From the NCBI RefSeq assembly GCF_040436345.1, contig NC_133227.1, forward strand, positions 18,047,501 through 18,111,500: a DNA stretch of 64,000 bases, read 5' to 3'. The notes below the pieces were generated by a model that saw only the letters and a list, made by a program, of their open reading frames with translations, did no database searches and was not told the DNA's origin. Position numbers and translations under genes: made by a program. The number at the start of each line of letters is the position of its first letter. Within the stretch, counting starts at the first letter, position 1. This stretch comes from Pagrus major (Eukaryota > Chordata > Actinopteri > Spariformes > Sparidae). Positions 13,575 to 25,600 of this stretch are shown one piece after another.

Positions 13575-14093
13575 ATGTCCAGTTGCAGGAAAAGGAAATG
13601 GACAAATGGGACCCAGGCTGGCGAGTTTTGTCGAGTTCAAACGTTTTTTGACTGGTCCAAGCTTAGGAAAAAAGAACAAGAGGGTAAGCTTGAAAACATG
13701 GAGTGGCCAGCACAGTCTCCAGACTTAAACCCCATTGAGCTGGTTTGGGATGAACTGGACAGAAGAGTGAAAGCAAAGCAACCTACAAGTGCCACACATT
13801 TATGGGAACTTCTGCAACAGGGTTGGGAAGAACTTTCTGAAGAGTATTTGATTTCCATTGTAGAAAGAAGTGTGTTCAGCTGTTATATCTGCCAAAGGTG
13901 GCTACTTTGATGAGTCAAAAGTTTAGAATACATTTTGGTTCATAAATTGATTCCATTATTTCTTTTTAAACTTCAATTGTTTATTTGTTCTATGCTTTCA
14001 TTTCAGAGTACAATGAGACATTAAACTGCATAAATTTCAATAAAAAACAAAAATTTGGGTGTTCTAAAACTTTGGACCGGTAGTGTATACATA
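13575..14093 (+). mobile_element. Tc1-like transposon, 3' part of transposase and right end
   Basis: The plus frame 13575-13910 contains MEWPAQSPDLNPIELVWDEL followed by RRVKA..TSATHLWELLQQ and EEYLISIVERS. This is the C-terminal third of a fish Tc1 transposase with the last catalytic acidic residue in the NPIE motif. Sequence before SPDLNPIE is scrambled and the first two Asp of the DDE triad are absent. The right terminal repeat is visible at about 14060-14093, where a GGGTGTTCTAAAACTTTGGA-type end runs into CCGGTAGTGTATA. The copy is truncated and inactive. Confidence 0.88.
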
Positions 14094-14125
14094 TATGTGT
14101 GCACAAAGGGTAACCTTCACAATAT

Positions 14126-14163
14126 TAGGCAGGTGGTCATTACGTTATGCCTGATCGGTGTAT
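14126..14163. mobile_element. terminal repeat remnant of a Tc1/mariner-type element
   Basis: The sequence around GGTGGTCATTACGTTATGCC and TGATCGGTGTA resembles the end of a Tc1/mariner-type fish element (one base differs from the GTTATGCCTGATCGGTGTA form I remember). No partner end was found nearby, so this is a solo remnant. Confidence 0.55.
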
Positions 14164-14183
14164 ATCTCTATGTATAGAGATAT

Positions 14184-14371
14184 ATAGATCTCTCAAATTC
14201 AAAGGGGGCTTTATTGGCATGAAAGTTTAACAACAATTTGGCCAAAGCATCAAAACACAGCTTGTCCAAACACTCGGACATAACATAACAAATAACACCA
14301 ACACAACACCAAGATTGATTTACATAAATTGTATATACAGTATATACAGTGTGTGTGTGTGTGCGTGTGCC

Positions 14372-14405
<34 letters not shown>

Positions 14406-15480
14406 GGTCATTCACTGTCCCTCAGGTTGTGGCATGTTGACACATATTGGGCAGCAAGGTATGCCCTATCTCCTTCTCCCAGGAGTATTTTTAATTTTGA
14501 TATGTCGTTCAGCTCTTTGAACTCTGAGATTACCAAATTGAATTTATTAAAATAAATGTTCCTGGTTTCGTTGAATGCTTTACATTGTAGGAGAAAGTGC
14601 ATCCCTGTCTCAACCTCACCTGTCGAACAATGACCACATGTTCTGTTTTCTTTTGGTTTTCATCATTTTTTTGTGTCTTCCTGTTTGGATTGTCAGTTTG
14701 TGGTCACTGAGCCTGCACTTGGTGAGGATCTGTCTCTGCTTTCTATCTCTGACAGTAGAGAGATATTCTGCTAATTCATAATCTCTTTTTAGGGCTAGAT
14801 AACATTCTAATCTACTTTGGCTTTTAGTTTCTTCTTTCCAATGTTCCAGATAGGTTTTTTTACATTGTGTTATAATTTGCTTTACTCTGATTGGTGTTTG
14901 GAGAGCAGTGTTGTTGTAAGGCTGGTCAGACTGTGTCTGAGAGGGGGCAGTTAGCCTCAGTACCAACTGACATAGGGGATTCTTTTCTGGGCTCAGCTCT
15001 TGAGTTTGGATGGCTTTGGAGTGGAGGGTGTCTCGGGGGCTGGATTTCAGGTGGTTAAAAAAGTTGAGCGTTCTCTTTTGAATGTTAATTATCAGTGGGT
15101 ATCTGCCTAATTCTGCTCTACATGCATTCGTTGGTGTGTTTCTGTGTACGTGTAAAATGTATCTGCAGAATTCTGCATGTAAAGATTCTGTTGGATGTTT
15201 GTCCCAGTGGGTATAGCTCTGGTGGACCCCATACTTCACTACCGTACAGCGCAATGGGCTGGATGACACTATCAAATATTAAGCCAGATTTTGACTGGAA
15301 TTTGGAAATTATAAAATTTGCTCTTAATTGCATGTAGGGCTCTTCCAGCTTTTTCTTTTAGTGCATTCACTGCCATGTTGAAACTCCCTGATGCTGTAAT
15401 GGTTATACCATGCTGTATGATTATTTATGGTAATTTGGTGTTTGTTCTCCTGACATCTGGGGCATTTTTGAAAGATCATC
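14184..15480 (-). mobile_element. LINE (unassigned APE-type), 3' half, separated from its 5' half by the CACTA insertion
   Basis: Minus-strand frames 15333-15118, 15275-14616 and 14602-14408 encode the C-terminal part of a LINE ORF2. Visible motifs are FDSVIQPIALYGSEVWGP, then YLEHWKEETKSQSRLECYLALKRDYELAEYLST, the zinc-knuckle region and MHFLLQCKAFNETR. It matches the plus-strand copy at 36830-37725 closely. The 3' UTR contains a (GT)n tract (14350-14404) and ends in CCAATAAAGCC-type sequence (about 14205). At 15480 the LINE stops abruptly where the CACTA element begins, and it resumes at 33822. The clade (I/Nimb-like is my guess) is not certain. Confidence 0.88.
14350..14404. repeat. (GT)n microsatellite
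   Basis: GT repeats with a few GCGT interruptions, in the 3' UTR of the minus-strand LINE; the plus-strand LINE copy has a shorter CA-rich counterpart near 37730-37760. Confidence 0.95.
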
Positions 15481-15960
15481 CCTGGTGAAAAAAAAGTGTA
15501 CTTTATTGTATTTCAAGTATATTCGTATTTTAAATAGTATATTGAAAATGTACTTACACAAATTGTACTTTTTTAAATATATAAAAAGTACACTAACATT
15601 ACACTTTCACGCTAACACTTTTAACACACTTGAAAATAATTATACTATATTACACTTTGTAGAAATATATTAAACTATAGTATACTTAAAGTGAAATTTA
15701 TGTGTAATTTCTAAAGTGTACTTATTTGAAATTTGTTTTCACACATACTTTTGATATAATTTAAAATGTATGCTAAAATTGTCATTGTAAAATACAATGA
15801 TAACATATTTTGAAAGTATACATTTTAATATCAACACTGTAATATTAAGTTTGAGTGTATTCAAAGTTACATTTCTGTCTAATTATGAAGTGAGGTTATT
15901 TACGCTTGTAGGCCTACTTCAGGGCATTCTTTTGGAAAGTGCTCTTTGAAAATGCACTTC
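15481..15960. repeat. left subterminal repeat region of the CACTA element
   Basis: This AT-rich stretch has no gene. It repeats short motifs such as AAGTGTACT, AAGTATACT and AAAGTACACT in both orientations (for example near 15495, 15550, 15588, 15685 and 15715). The right end (33430-33821) is built of the same words. In plant CACTA elements such arrays are binding sites for an element-encoded DNA-binding protein. Confidence 0.7.
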
Positions 15961-16110
15961 AACCCATTGATGAAATGTTGTGCTGTGTCAAAAATACACA
16001 GTTAGAAATGATTGCAGTTGTTACATAATGTTTAATCATTCTGGCAAAGAATGTGAATTACATCTTACAAACAAAACTACATTAAACAATTCACTTGATG
16101 TTGATGTCTG

Positions 16111-16314
16111 TAAAGTAGAAACTCCCCTTTTACTCTCTTTAAACAGTGGAAGCGCACAACATACATTTTGTCCTTGGACTTGATCATCACACATTTACGT
16201 TTGAGTGATTGGGTGTGCACGACAAATACATTATGGGTGAGATGCACCTCATTTATGATATATTTAACTGAACATCTCTACAGACCTTTTCTCCACTCTT
16301 GGCAAGCTCTTTTA
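16111..16314 (-). pseudogene. duplicated 3' end of the CACTA transposase gene
   Basis: Positions 16111-16314 repeat 16731-16949, the last coding bases and stop region of the transposase, with roughly ten percent differences by eye and small gaps. Shared words include ACATACATTTTGTCCTT, ACACATTTACGTTTGAGTGA and AAATACATTATGGGTGAGA. The two copies are 620 bases apart in the same orientation. The extra copy is out of frame and has no upstream coding sequence, so it is a duplicated fragment rather than an exon. Confidence 0.8.
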
Positions 16315-16748
16315 GAGACTCTGTGACTGCTGATCAAGTAATAGTGCATCACCATAATATTTTTTTTTCTTATATGAAATTAACTCCTTTCAGAATGTGG
16401 AAACTTTTCGTTTTCAGGTTTTTGTGAAAATCATTAATCATCATCAAGATTTTTTAAAGTGGTCTCACACAATCAGTGAAGTAGAACTACAATAACAGCA
16501 GTGTGGTCCAGGTGAATTTCTTAATTAACTTCCTCTTGTGATGCTTCTTGTTCACTCTTCATTTTAGCACACAGATTGTCACCAAGTCCATTCCCTGTGG
16601 GACGTTAAATCACTGGTTTGAGAATCGCTTGACACAAGTAGGGACAAGCAAGTAGCATTACTGTACCCAATAAGGAACATTGTCTCCTGTTAGCCCTACT
16701 CACTCCCTTCCCACACCCCCAGTCATCTGTTAAGTAGAAGTTCCCCTT

Positions 16749-19700
16749 TTAGTCTCTTTCAACATTGTTTGGAAGTGGAATGACATACATTTTGTCCTTC
16801 TTCTTAACCATTACACATTTACGTTTGAGTGATTGGGGGTGCACGGCAAATACATTATGGGTGAGAGACACCTCATTTATAAATGTGGAAGATATATTCA
16901 ACTGAGTATCTCTACAGACCTTTGCTCCACTCTTGGCCAGCTCTTTTACTAAAATACAGAAGTTGGTGGATGTGGATGAGGCCCCATCATCAGATGTAAA
17001 AGCCACCAGGGTCATAACTTCGCAGAATGTTCCATCATTTAACTCTACAACTGAATTGTTTCTCTTTGTAAGAGTTTTGTTGTCATATGAATGAAAAAAA
17101 ACGCTGCTACAAAAAAAACGGTCATAAAATAAACCTGAGTGAACAGTAATCCCTGAAAAACTTTCAATCGCCATCCTCTGTAACACAGATGTCTTACTTT
17201 TCTTTGGGCAGCCAAAACCTCTGACATGATGTTTAAAATCTTTTGATGTCTTTCTTAGGGTTGAGGCACTTTGGAGTTTATCAAATAATGTTACTATGCT
17301 TTCATTAGCATTTTCCATTGTTGTGGCTGCTTTTTTGGAGAGGCCCCTCCACCGAAGAAATCTTTTGACGATTTGTTTTGGCACATCTGTTGTCCCACTG
17401 AAAAATTTAAGTAACGTCCCATTAAAGGATTCAAATGGGAAGGTGGATGTGCCCCACAGTGGTCCCCAGTTGCGCACGCCTGCTGCTAAGTGCATTAATA
17501 AATGCACATTAAAAGAACAGTTGGCTGCCCCATAAAGTTTTCCAAAGTTCCGCACAAACTTTTGCAGAGCTTGTTCTGCCACATCCACATGCCTCTTTTG
17601 AATGGTATCCTGAAGAAGAGTGTGCATTGCAAAAATGAATAAAAAAAGATGATTCCAATACTTCTTCTTCAGGATGCCATTCAAAAGAGGCAGTGAATAA
17701 AACAGCAAAAATGACCTCCATTCTGACGCCTTCCAAAATTTTCTCTCTTTCAGTGATCTTGGTGCCCTTGTGACCTCCACGGGTGGTTTGATGGCCATCA
17801 GTTCTTGGTCTATTTCATTGACCTTGCCGCCCAAGTACCAGTCTTCATTGTGGTGCTTACTGTCCAGCCACAGAGATGTCATCTGTTTCGTGACACCCAG
17901 GCAGACACTGTGTTGGTACTCAGGAATGAATCCAGTGATCATTTTGAAGCTCTTAAGTTCCATCAAAGGAGATGGGCCTTTCACACCCATTACTGGATTT
18001 GCAGGTGTTGCCAGCATAGCATGCTGAAAATGATCCGTCTCTGTCCTTAAAGGTGGTTCTGGAGTTTCCCAGACATATGGACCACCACCAGGGTGAAGGC
18101 AGAAGTCACACCCATATTTGCCATTGAACTGTTTTGTGTTTCTCAGGAGGGGGCGGGCAACTGAATCTGAGGAGCACAGGAGTAAATGAACTTTGCTTGT
18201 ATGTTCTACTTTTTCAGAATCCCTCCATTTAATTCCAGTCTGTTCCAGTTCCTTGAGCTCTGCCACAAAAGCAGTTAAAAACGTGATCATGTTCGGCTTG
18301 CTTTTACCAAACCATAAGCAGGGCATACATATGTTGGCTTGACGATCTTTTGGTGACAGCTCTATGATTTGGCATTGAATTGGCCATATCTGAAAATTAT
18401 TGCTGTTAAAAACTGGAACGCCATCACAATTCCACATAACTGATATGTCATCAGCCCCCATTTGTCCACTCTGCTTGAGTTCTTCATATTCAGCCCCACA
18501 CTGGATGTCTGAAACACTGCCTGGAATTGATGCTCTTTCATTTAAATGTATCCCTGGTTTTTCCAAGACGTCCACTATTTGTCTTGATAGACTGTGGACA
18601 AGAAAGTAAGACCCAGCCTTTAAGTTTCTCTCAATATCAAACTCACTATTACAAGAAGAACAATTTTTTGGAGCTGTCTCACTGGGTCCCATATATGTTT
18701 CACAGTTCATACAATAAAAATGGGGCACATACTGGCCAAACTGTCCATACGCTTTGTGAAAAAGATATGAGGTTGCTGGCACCAAGCCAGGGAAATGTTC
18801 GTTAAACAATGTAAGAAGATCCTGAAGAGCTACTCCTGTCAAATTGTGTCTCAGTACATATGACATGAGTAAGAGCAGGCTCTGTCCTTTTGTGAGGGGA
18901 GCACCAGGGTATACAGGATCACCATCCTGATGTTTCTGTAATACAAGACAAGATTGCTTACATTCATATCTAAAACATATCAGGAAACATAAGCCAAAAT
19001 TATAATAACAGTGTTGACCTAATAAGAGAGACGTCTCATCATGTAATATAAAATAACAATATAGGCTACAGATTATGTAATTAAATGGTAGTACCTTGAA
19101 TTGGTTTGATTCTTCATTTCCGTCTTGGCTCCTCTCATCTGCTCTGTGTTCTTGTCCACTTTCATCATTTTCCTCTCTGTCATCATGTCCACTTCCGCCA
19201 TCTTCCTCTCTGTCGTCATGTCCACTCCCATCATCTTCCTCTCTGTCGTCATGTCCACTCCCATCATCTTCCTCTCTGTCGTCATGTCCACTCCCATCAT
19301 CTTCCTCTCTGTCCTCCTGTCCACTCCCATCATCTTCCTCTCTGTCCTCCTGTCCACTCCAATCATCTTCCTCTCTGTCCTCCTGTCCACTCCCATCATC
19401 TTCCTCTCTGTCCTCCTGTCCACTCCCATCATCTTCCTCTCTGTCCTCCTGTCCACTCCCATCATCTTCCTCTCTGTCCTCCTGTCCACTCCCATCATCT
19501 TCCTCTCTGTCCTCCTGTCCACTCCCATCATCTTCCTCTCTGTCATCACGTCCACTCCCATCATCTTCCTCTCTGTCCTCGTGTCTCTCTCTATCCACTT
19601 CTTTGTAAGTATCTGCATTACTATGATCTGTAAGACAAATCTGAGACAAATTGTAGAGCAATTAAGTGCAGTTGCAGTGATCTAAAACTAATGGTTGAAC

Positions 19701-22378
19701 ATTGGGACATAAAAATGGGATACATTTGCTATTATAGATAACATTTCTTTCTCCTGAACTTACCTTTTTAGTTACTTTTCTTCTGTAAAGGGATGTTCTT
19801 GGAACTGAAGATGTACCGAGAAATTTCTTGTAGACTAATTTTCTCTGTTTCTGTGGATACAGTAAAAACAAAGATAATAAGCAAACAGAACACAGTCGCT
19901 TTATGCACTAGCTATTACTAATGTTGATGTATGATTACCCTTGAGGACTTGGGCAAACATTTTAGGATGAAGATATAATTTTAGAAATGTGTTAACCATC
20001 AGATAGGCTGATCTTATAGCTGGGATATTATAATATAGAATACCAAAGATATATTGTGGTTTTGTAGCAAGCAGTTAATATCCTATTTTCCCACTGAAAG
20101 TCACAGTAAAAGTCAGAAGATATAGTATGTATTTTTTTTTTTTTTTTTACAATTTATACAAGTCTATAATGAGTGTTTGGGGTCTGTCAGTCTTTGGCGT
20201 ATAGTCAATAACAAGATGATTTTCATGTAAAAACAAGTAGTCCAGTCAATTTAGCTCATTTTGGACCCAAAAATAGAACTAATTTTAACAGAAGGTTTTT
20301 CACCATAAATAATTTATATGAGTTGTCCAGAACAACATACTAAAAGTCCTAAAAAATCCTAGTTGGGGAAATATGTTTAATTCTCATCATTATTTACTGT
20401 ATAAAGTCTATGGTGCCAATAAGCCCAGACAACAATACACCCCGATGGGGCTATTTTTTTTCCTTAACTCACAATCACAACGAAACTTTACACAATTAAA
20501 GTAGACATGAAAAGTAACATTTTTTGTATTACAAGTTTCTTAGAAAATGAATTTTAATATGCAAATGAGCAAAACACTAATGTAATACGCCCAAAATATA
20601 CCCATGCTTATTTTCTTCCTTTACTCTTACCACAATCACACTTCACACAATAAAAGTATACATGAAAAGTAACATTTCTTTATTTCAAGTTTATTGGAAA
20701 ATTAATGTTAAATATGTTAATGAGCTCAACACTAATTGACTTATGGCCAAGAAGCAAAAAAGCAGCAAACAGCAAAAACAGGGGCCAAATAACTTACTAC
20801 TTAGTCCCGCTCATATGTTGTTGAACATAACAGCATATTTAACATAAGATCACACACAGTCGTTGAAACGACTTTAATGTATTCTGACTTTCTTCTGATG
20901 TTCTCTGCAAACTGGGGGGAAAGTCGTTAGGTAAGGCTTGTTCTCTAAAAGAAAATAAGGAGTTTAGAAAGCAACTGGAGACGAGACATATTCTGCTCAT
21001 TTCTGCTTCTTGACATGGTACCTTGATGTCTAAAAGTAATGTTAGTAACATGCTTTGGTCAGAAAAAGCATGGGAGCGTGGGCTTGAATATTCACATCAC
21101 CCGGCTTGTAATAAGTATTATAGTATAAGTAATAATGTAATAAGCAGGGTGAAATTAAAACGGCTTGTAAGAGACACATTTTCTGACTATGGCAGTTTAC
21201 AAAATGTTGACATTGACTCAACCCTTAAACTTACGTTTAAGGGGTGAGAAGGCACTCTGGATATGCAAATACACATACTAAAGCAATGAAAAAGTGAGTT
21301 TTGCATAATATGTCCGTCAATATAAGTATTTTGTGGCAACCAGTGACCCCGGTAAGTGTGGCAAGTGACATCAAATTGTGTGTATGCATAGGTCAAGTGT
21401 GGCAATTGACTTCACTCAGATTGTGTAGGTTAACTTACTGAATGGACATGAATGTGTTAGTTATTTGGCCCCTGTTTTTGCTGCTTGTGGCTTCATGGCC
21501 ATAAGTCAAGTAGTGTTTTGCTCATTTACATATTTTAAATTAATTTTCCAAGAAACTTGAAATACATATGTTACTTTTCATGTACATTTTATTGTGTGAA
21601 GTGTGATTGTGTTAGGTGTGAAGGGGGAAAAAAGCCTATTTGCGTGTATTTTGGGCGTATGCCATTAGTGTTTTGCTCATTTGCATATTCAAATTCATTT
21701 TCAAAGAAACCTGAAATACAAAAAAATGTTAATTTTTATGTATACTTTCATTGTGATAGGAGTAAAGGGGGGGGGGGAAGCCTATTCGGGTGTATTTTGG
21801 GCAGTGTAAGGCTCATTTGCATATTCAAAGTCATTTTCAAAGAAACTTGTTATACAAAAAATGTTACATTTCATGGATACTTTCATTGTGTAAAGTTTCA
21901 TTGTGATACGAGTAAAGTGAAAAAATAGCCCCATTGGGGTGTATTGTTGTCAGGGCTTATCGGCACCATAGACTTTATACAGTAAGCATATTTCCTTAGG
22001 GCTTTTAGTATGTTGTTCTGGACATCTCATAGAAATTATTTATGGTGAAAAACATACAAGCACACAAGGACATAGGCCTACAATACTTAAATATAACACA
22101 GTTGGAGCATGGACAGTATGTGTGTGTGTATGTCTGTGACCCCCCCCCCCCCCCCCCCGCCCCCAACCACGGCTTTTAACCAGGCTACATTGTTGCGAGT
22201 TGGCTCCTACAGTAAGCTACAGTATGTGCATTGTGCACTGTTACTTTTTTTTTGTATGTTGTAGCCCACAGCATTTTACCTGGTTCGTTTGAAGTCTTCT
22301 ATATTTAGTTGTTCTTGGCGTATTTGGTTGAGTCTCGTCAGAATTCAAATGTCTCTTTAAGTTTCGTTTTGCTGGCAT
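16749..22378 (-). CDS. CACTA/EnSpm transposase (tnp2-type), four-exon model
   Basis: Proposed exons on the minus strand are 22378-22280 (start MPAKRNLKRH), 19850-19764, 19640-19095 and 18935-16749, all joined in phase 0 with GT-AG signals; the total is about 972 residues. Exon 3 holds an acidic 11-residue repeat. Exon 4 is the transposase. It has a Cys cluster (CMNC..CSSC, about residues 319-339), WNCDGVPVF (Asp near 415) and LWFGKSKPNM. These are followed by CSSDSVARP (Asp near 501), the zinc-binding FNGKYGCDFCLHPG (about 514-527), EYQHSVCLGV (about 583-592) and FPFESFNGTLLKFF. This succession matches animal EnSpm transposases of the tnp2 group, which cut at the element ends and insert elsewhere in nuclear DNA. 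Exon 4 is uninterrupted, so this gene may be intact. The frame through the intron at 19094-18936 is also open by chance. The start is chosen because exon 1 is the only in-phase donor with an ATG next to the shared promoter. The exon 3 acceptor at 19641 is the least certain point. Confidence 0.82.
19140..19590 (-). repeat. 33-bp coding minisatellite (acidic repeat of the transposase)
   Basis: About thirteen units of 33 bases encode REEDDGSGQED-like 11-mers on the minus strand. Units differ at one variable pair (RD, QE or HD), and the three-proximal units degrade to EDGGSGHD and ENDESGQE. Because the unit is a multiple of three, all three plus-strand frames are also open here; those frames are artefacts. 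Confidence 0.92.
20295..22053. repeat. 1.76 kb fold-back structure in the first transposase introns
   Basis: Two long imperfect inverted arms (about 20295-20794 and 21459-22053) flank a 660-base loop. Outer ends share GTTTTTCACCATAAATAATT. Inner ends share AGTTATTTGGCCCCTGTTTTTGC-type sequence. Inside the arms a roughly 100-base module (GAAACTT, ATGTTACATTTTCATG, GTGATA and similar) repeats about three times. No coding frame is present. It looks like a non-autonomous fold-back or long-TIR MITE inserted in the intron between transposase exons 1 and 2; a perfect target duplication was not identified. Confidence 0.7.
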
Positions 22379-22626
22379 GATGATTTATTTCCCACAAATT
22401 CCCAGCTAAAATTGGTGTAAACACAAGAAGAGAAAAAAAAGAGGCGCCGAGTCTCTGACGTGCCCAACAAGCGCATCTATTTTAGTTTCGTTTTTCAATT
22501 TCAGCCAATCAGAGCTGCGGGCATTGTCATCCGTTGCATCTGAGCGCGAGGTCGAGCGCGAGGTCACTGGCTTCGCTTGAAAGCAGGTTACAGTTTTGCA
22601 GGACAGGTTATAGAGGGTGAAAAATA
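22379..22626. promoter_or_regulatory. candidate bidirectional promoter of the CACTA element
   Basis: The 248 bases between the two divergent start codons are GC-richer than the surroundings. They contain CCAAT (22505-22509) and a perfect tandem of GAGCGCGAGGTC (22542-22553 and 22554-22565). No TATA box is obvious. Head-to-head gene starts this close imply shared control; the tandem is a plausible factor-binding site. Confidence 0.55.
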
Positions 22627-25600
22627 ATGTCATTCAAATTCGCCATCTACTACTTATTTGATAAAACACTTAAAGTGGAAAGTACGTCGCTCATTGTTGA
22701 TAGCGACGACCAGTTCACCCAAGTGGCCGCCCAGCCGGACCTTGATGACGACGCGAACTGGATTGAAATAAAATGGCCCACGAGAAAAGAACCATCGAGG
22801 ACGGTGGCTGCTAAGGTCCTGTTATTTGGAGGCAAGTATACCTATTATTTTGCCAACCTTTTCAGCTAGCTAGCAGCTAACTGTTTATTTTTTGTGAATG
22901 TCTTGGCAGAAATTTTATTTATTCTTATCGTTACGTCAGATTCCTACAGAGACCTCGTGTCGAAGAAGAATTTGTTCATTCTCGGTAAGGATATATGGGC
23001 CGAGGAGGAAAGCAGGGGAGTCCGCATGAAAAAGAAAATGTGTGAGACCGAGGTAGTGAGGCCTAAAACGGCAATGCAGGTGAGTGCAACTTCACATGCT
23101 GACATGCTATCTCCAATACTTTTACTAGCTACACATTCAGGTGCTCTCTTTTTATGGTAGAGGTTAAATTAAAATAGTTTTCCTAAGTAAAAAGCAGTGA
23201 AGCAAAGCAAAAACACTACAAATCATGCATAAAAAATCCCACTCATGTTATGTATAATTATTTCATTATTAATTCATTCATTAACCCTCATTTAACCAGG
23301 CAAAATTGCTAAGAATAAATTATTATTTGGGCAATGGCCTGGTAGCAGGTGAAGGATCTCCTTACAGTAGTTGCTAAACTACATACAGAGTACATTTTTA
23401 CTGATTTGTTCCATCTGACTGATATTGTCACATTTGACAACATTAGATGAGTAATACTGAAACATCATGATGTTGCAGCATTTTTGTTGTTGTAGCTGCC
23501 AGGGCTCCATGTCTATGTTCCCACAGCCCCATGTTCCCACATTTCAGATGCAATGACACCTCAGTGTGAATACGTGTGGAAAGATGTCTATGGGTGTGAT
23601 GTTATGTGTACAAAATGGTAAATGTATGTAGGTGGAAACAATTATCCTTGCAAAGGACGATAAAATCCCAAATCTAATCTATCCACGGTGTAACTTATAG
23701 CCTACCTCTTAAGTATCCAGTACGATCTATATATTGTTATTGTCACCAAGTAATATGTGTGGTGCGCGAAATAAATGAAATATGAAGTCAGAAGTCTTTT
23801 ATTGTTATTACATGTAAACATATTTAGGAATTTGAGTCGGTGGGACAGAGTGTATAGACAGCAAGTGCAAAACAAGACAGTGGATAACAAGGCAGTGGTT
23901 CTTAGAATGTGGGAACATAGGAATGACCCCGCTGCACTGCTAGAGGTATGTCTAGATTCAACTAGCCTACTGTATGCATTTTCACATACAGAGACAACAA
24001 ATAGGCTAAATCTGAAGGGAACATCTAAAAGGTGAACCTGATTGCACAAAGCTTTCGGTAGGATGGCAAAATCCCCCAAACTTTGAAACCACTAGTTCAA
24101 TCAATAACAGTGTGCCAAATCAATTTTTTTTTCCAAAATCTTTGAGCTTTTTTACACCTGTCAGTAGGATGTAGTGAAGCAACACTGGGCAGAAATTAAC
24201 GATGTAAAACTATATAAAAAGAAGCAAAAAGGCATCACTAAACCTTGAATTTTAAAACAGTTTAGGTGTATTTAATCAATGATCAAAGATAGTCAAGAAG
24301 CAAGAATTTTGCAAGATACGCAATATGAGAAATTTTTCCTTTGTGTGCTCTCTATATAATCAATTATCTACAATCATGATTAATGATTATCGAGGCTTTG
24401 TCATTTGCCACTCATGCCCCACCTCTGCTTTCATTGTCTGTCAGGATGCTGATTATATTATTTCTGTTTTCTGTAGTGTAAATTTATCCTGCATTAAATG
24501 AGGCTTAGTATGCTAGTGAGAACTTTACTTTGTGATGACAGTCTTGTCTTTGTTTTAACGTCATAAACAGGCAAAGCAAACTAGGATTAAAGAGGCAGCC
24601 AGGGACCAGGTGTTACAAAACCTAAAGACTTCCCTGTCTCAGAAGAGGGCCCTAGACACACAAGCTCAACACTGCAGTTCTGAGGATGAATCTCAACAAC
24701 GTGTTCATGGGGTGAGGCGTACTTTTTTTCTTGAGCAGGTGTCTAGATTTTTTACAACAGCAAAAGCTGTGGTGTCCTGAGATCACATGAACTGGCCTCT
24801 TATGACAGCAGGTAATGGACTCGTATAATCAATATAATTACTCTAAGAATGCAGAGGTTTGTTAGGCCTATATGAAATAAGTGTTTGCTTGCATTAGGAG
24901 TAGCCTAATGATTTTTAAAACCAACGATAGTAATAACAATAACAAAACTAAATTAAGAAATGTACGGCCTAGTGTCTGATCCACTGGCCTATTAAAAGAG
25001 GAAGTGCAGTTAGGAAATAGGAGGTGTGCAATGGAAATGTACATAGCACAATGTATGCACTAAAAGGAGACCATATAAAGTCACATATTAGCTAAACATG
25101 ATGTAAAGATATCAACATGCAGTGGTGTATTTACATTTTTTTAAAAAGGTGGGGCACCACCATTTGATAGAAGGCATGATGATGAATAGGCTTAGTATGC
25201 TAATGAGAACTTTACTTTGTGATGACAGTCTTGTCTTTGTTTTAATGTCATAAACAGGCAAAGCAAACCAGGATTAAAGAGGCAGCCAGGGACCAGGTGT
25301 TAAACCTCAAGACTTCCCTGTCTCAGAAGAGGGCCCTTGACACACAAGATCAACACTGCAGTTCTGAGGATGAATCTCCACAACGTGTTCATGGGGTGAG
25401 GCGTACTTTTTTTCTTGAGCAGGTGTCTAGATTTTTTACAACAGCAAAAGCTGTGGTGTCCTGAGATCACATGAACTGGCCTCTTATGACAGCAGGTAAT
25501 GGACTCGTATAATCAATATAATTACTCTAAGAATGCAGAGGTTTGTTAGGCCTATATGAAATAAGTGTTTGCTTGCTTTAGGAGTAGCCTAATGATTTTT

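Noticed and set aside
19073..19618. Minus-strand 181-codon RTERKMMGVD repeat frame as the real N-terminus of the transposase
   Set aside because: It is the +1 shadow of the acidic repeat; only the acidic frame continues in phase across the intron at 19094-18936 into the tnp2 domain.
19096..19685. Three plus-strand frames of 170-186 codons (Ser/Pro-rich, His-rich, Leu/Ile-rich)
   Set aside because: Antisense artefacts of the 33-bp acidic repeat in the transposase; a three-divisible repeat keeps every frame open.
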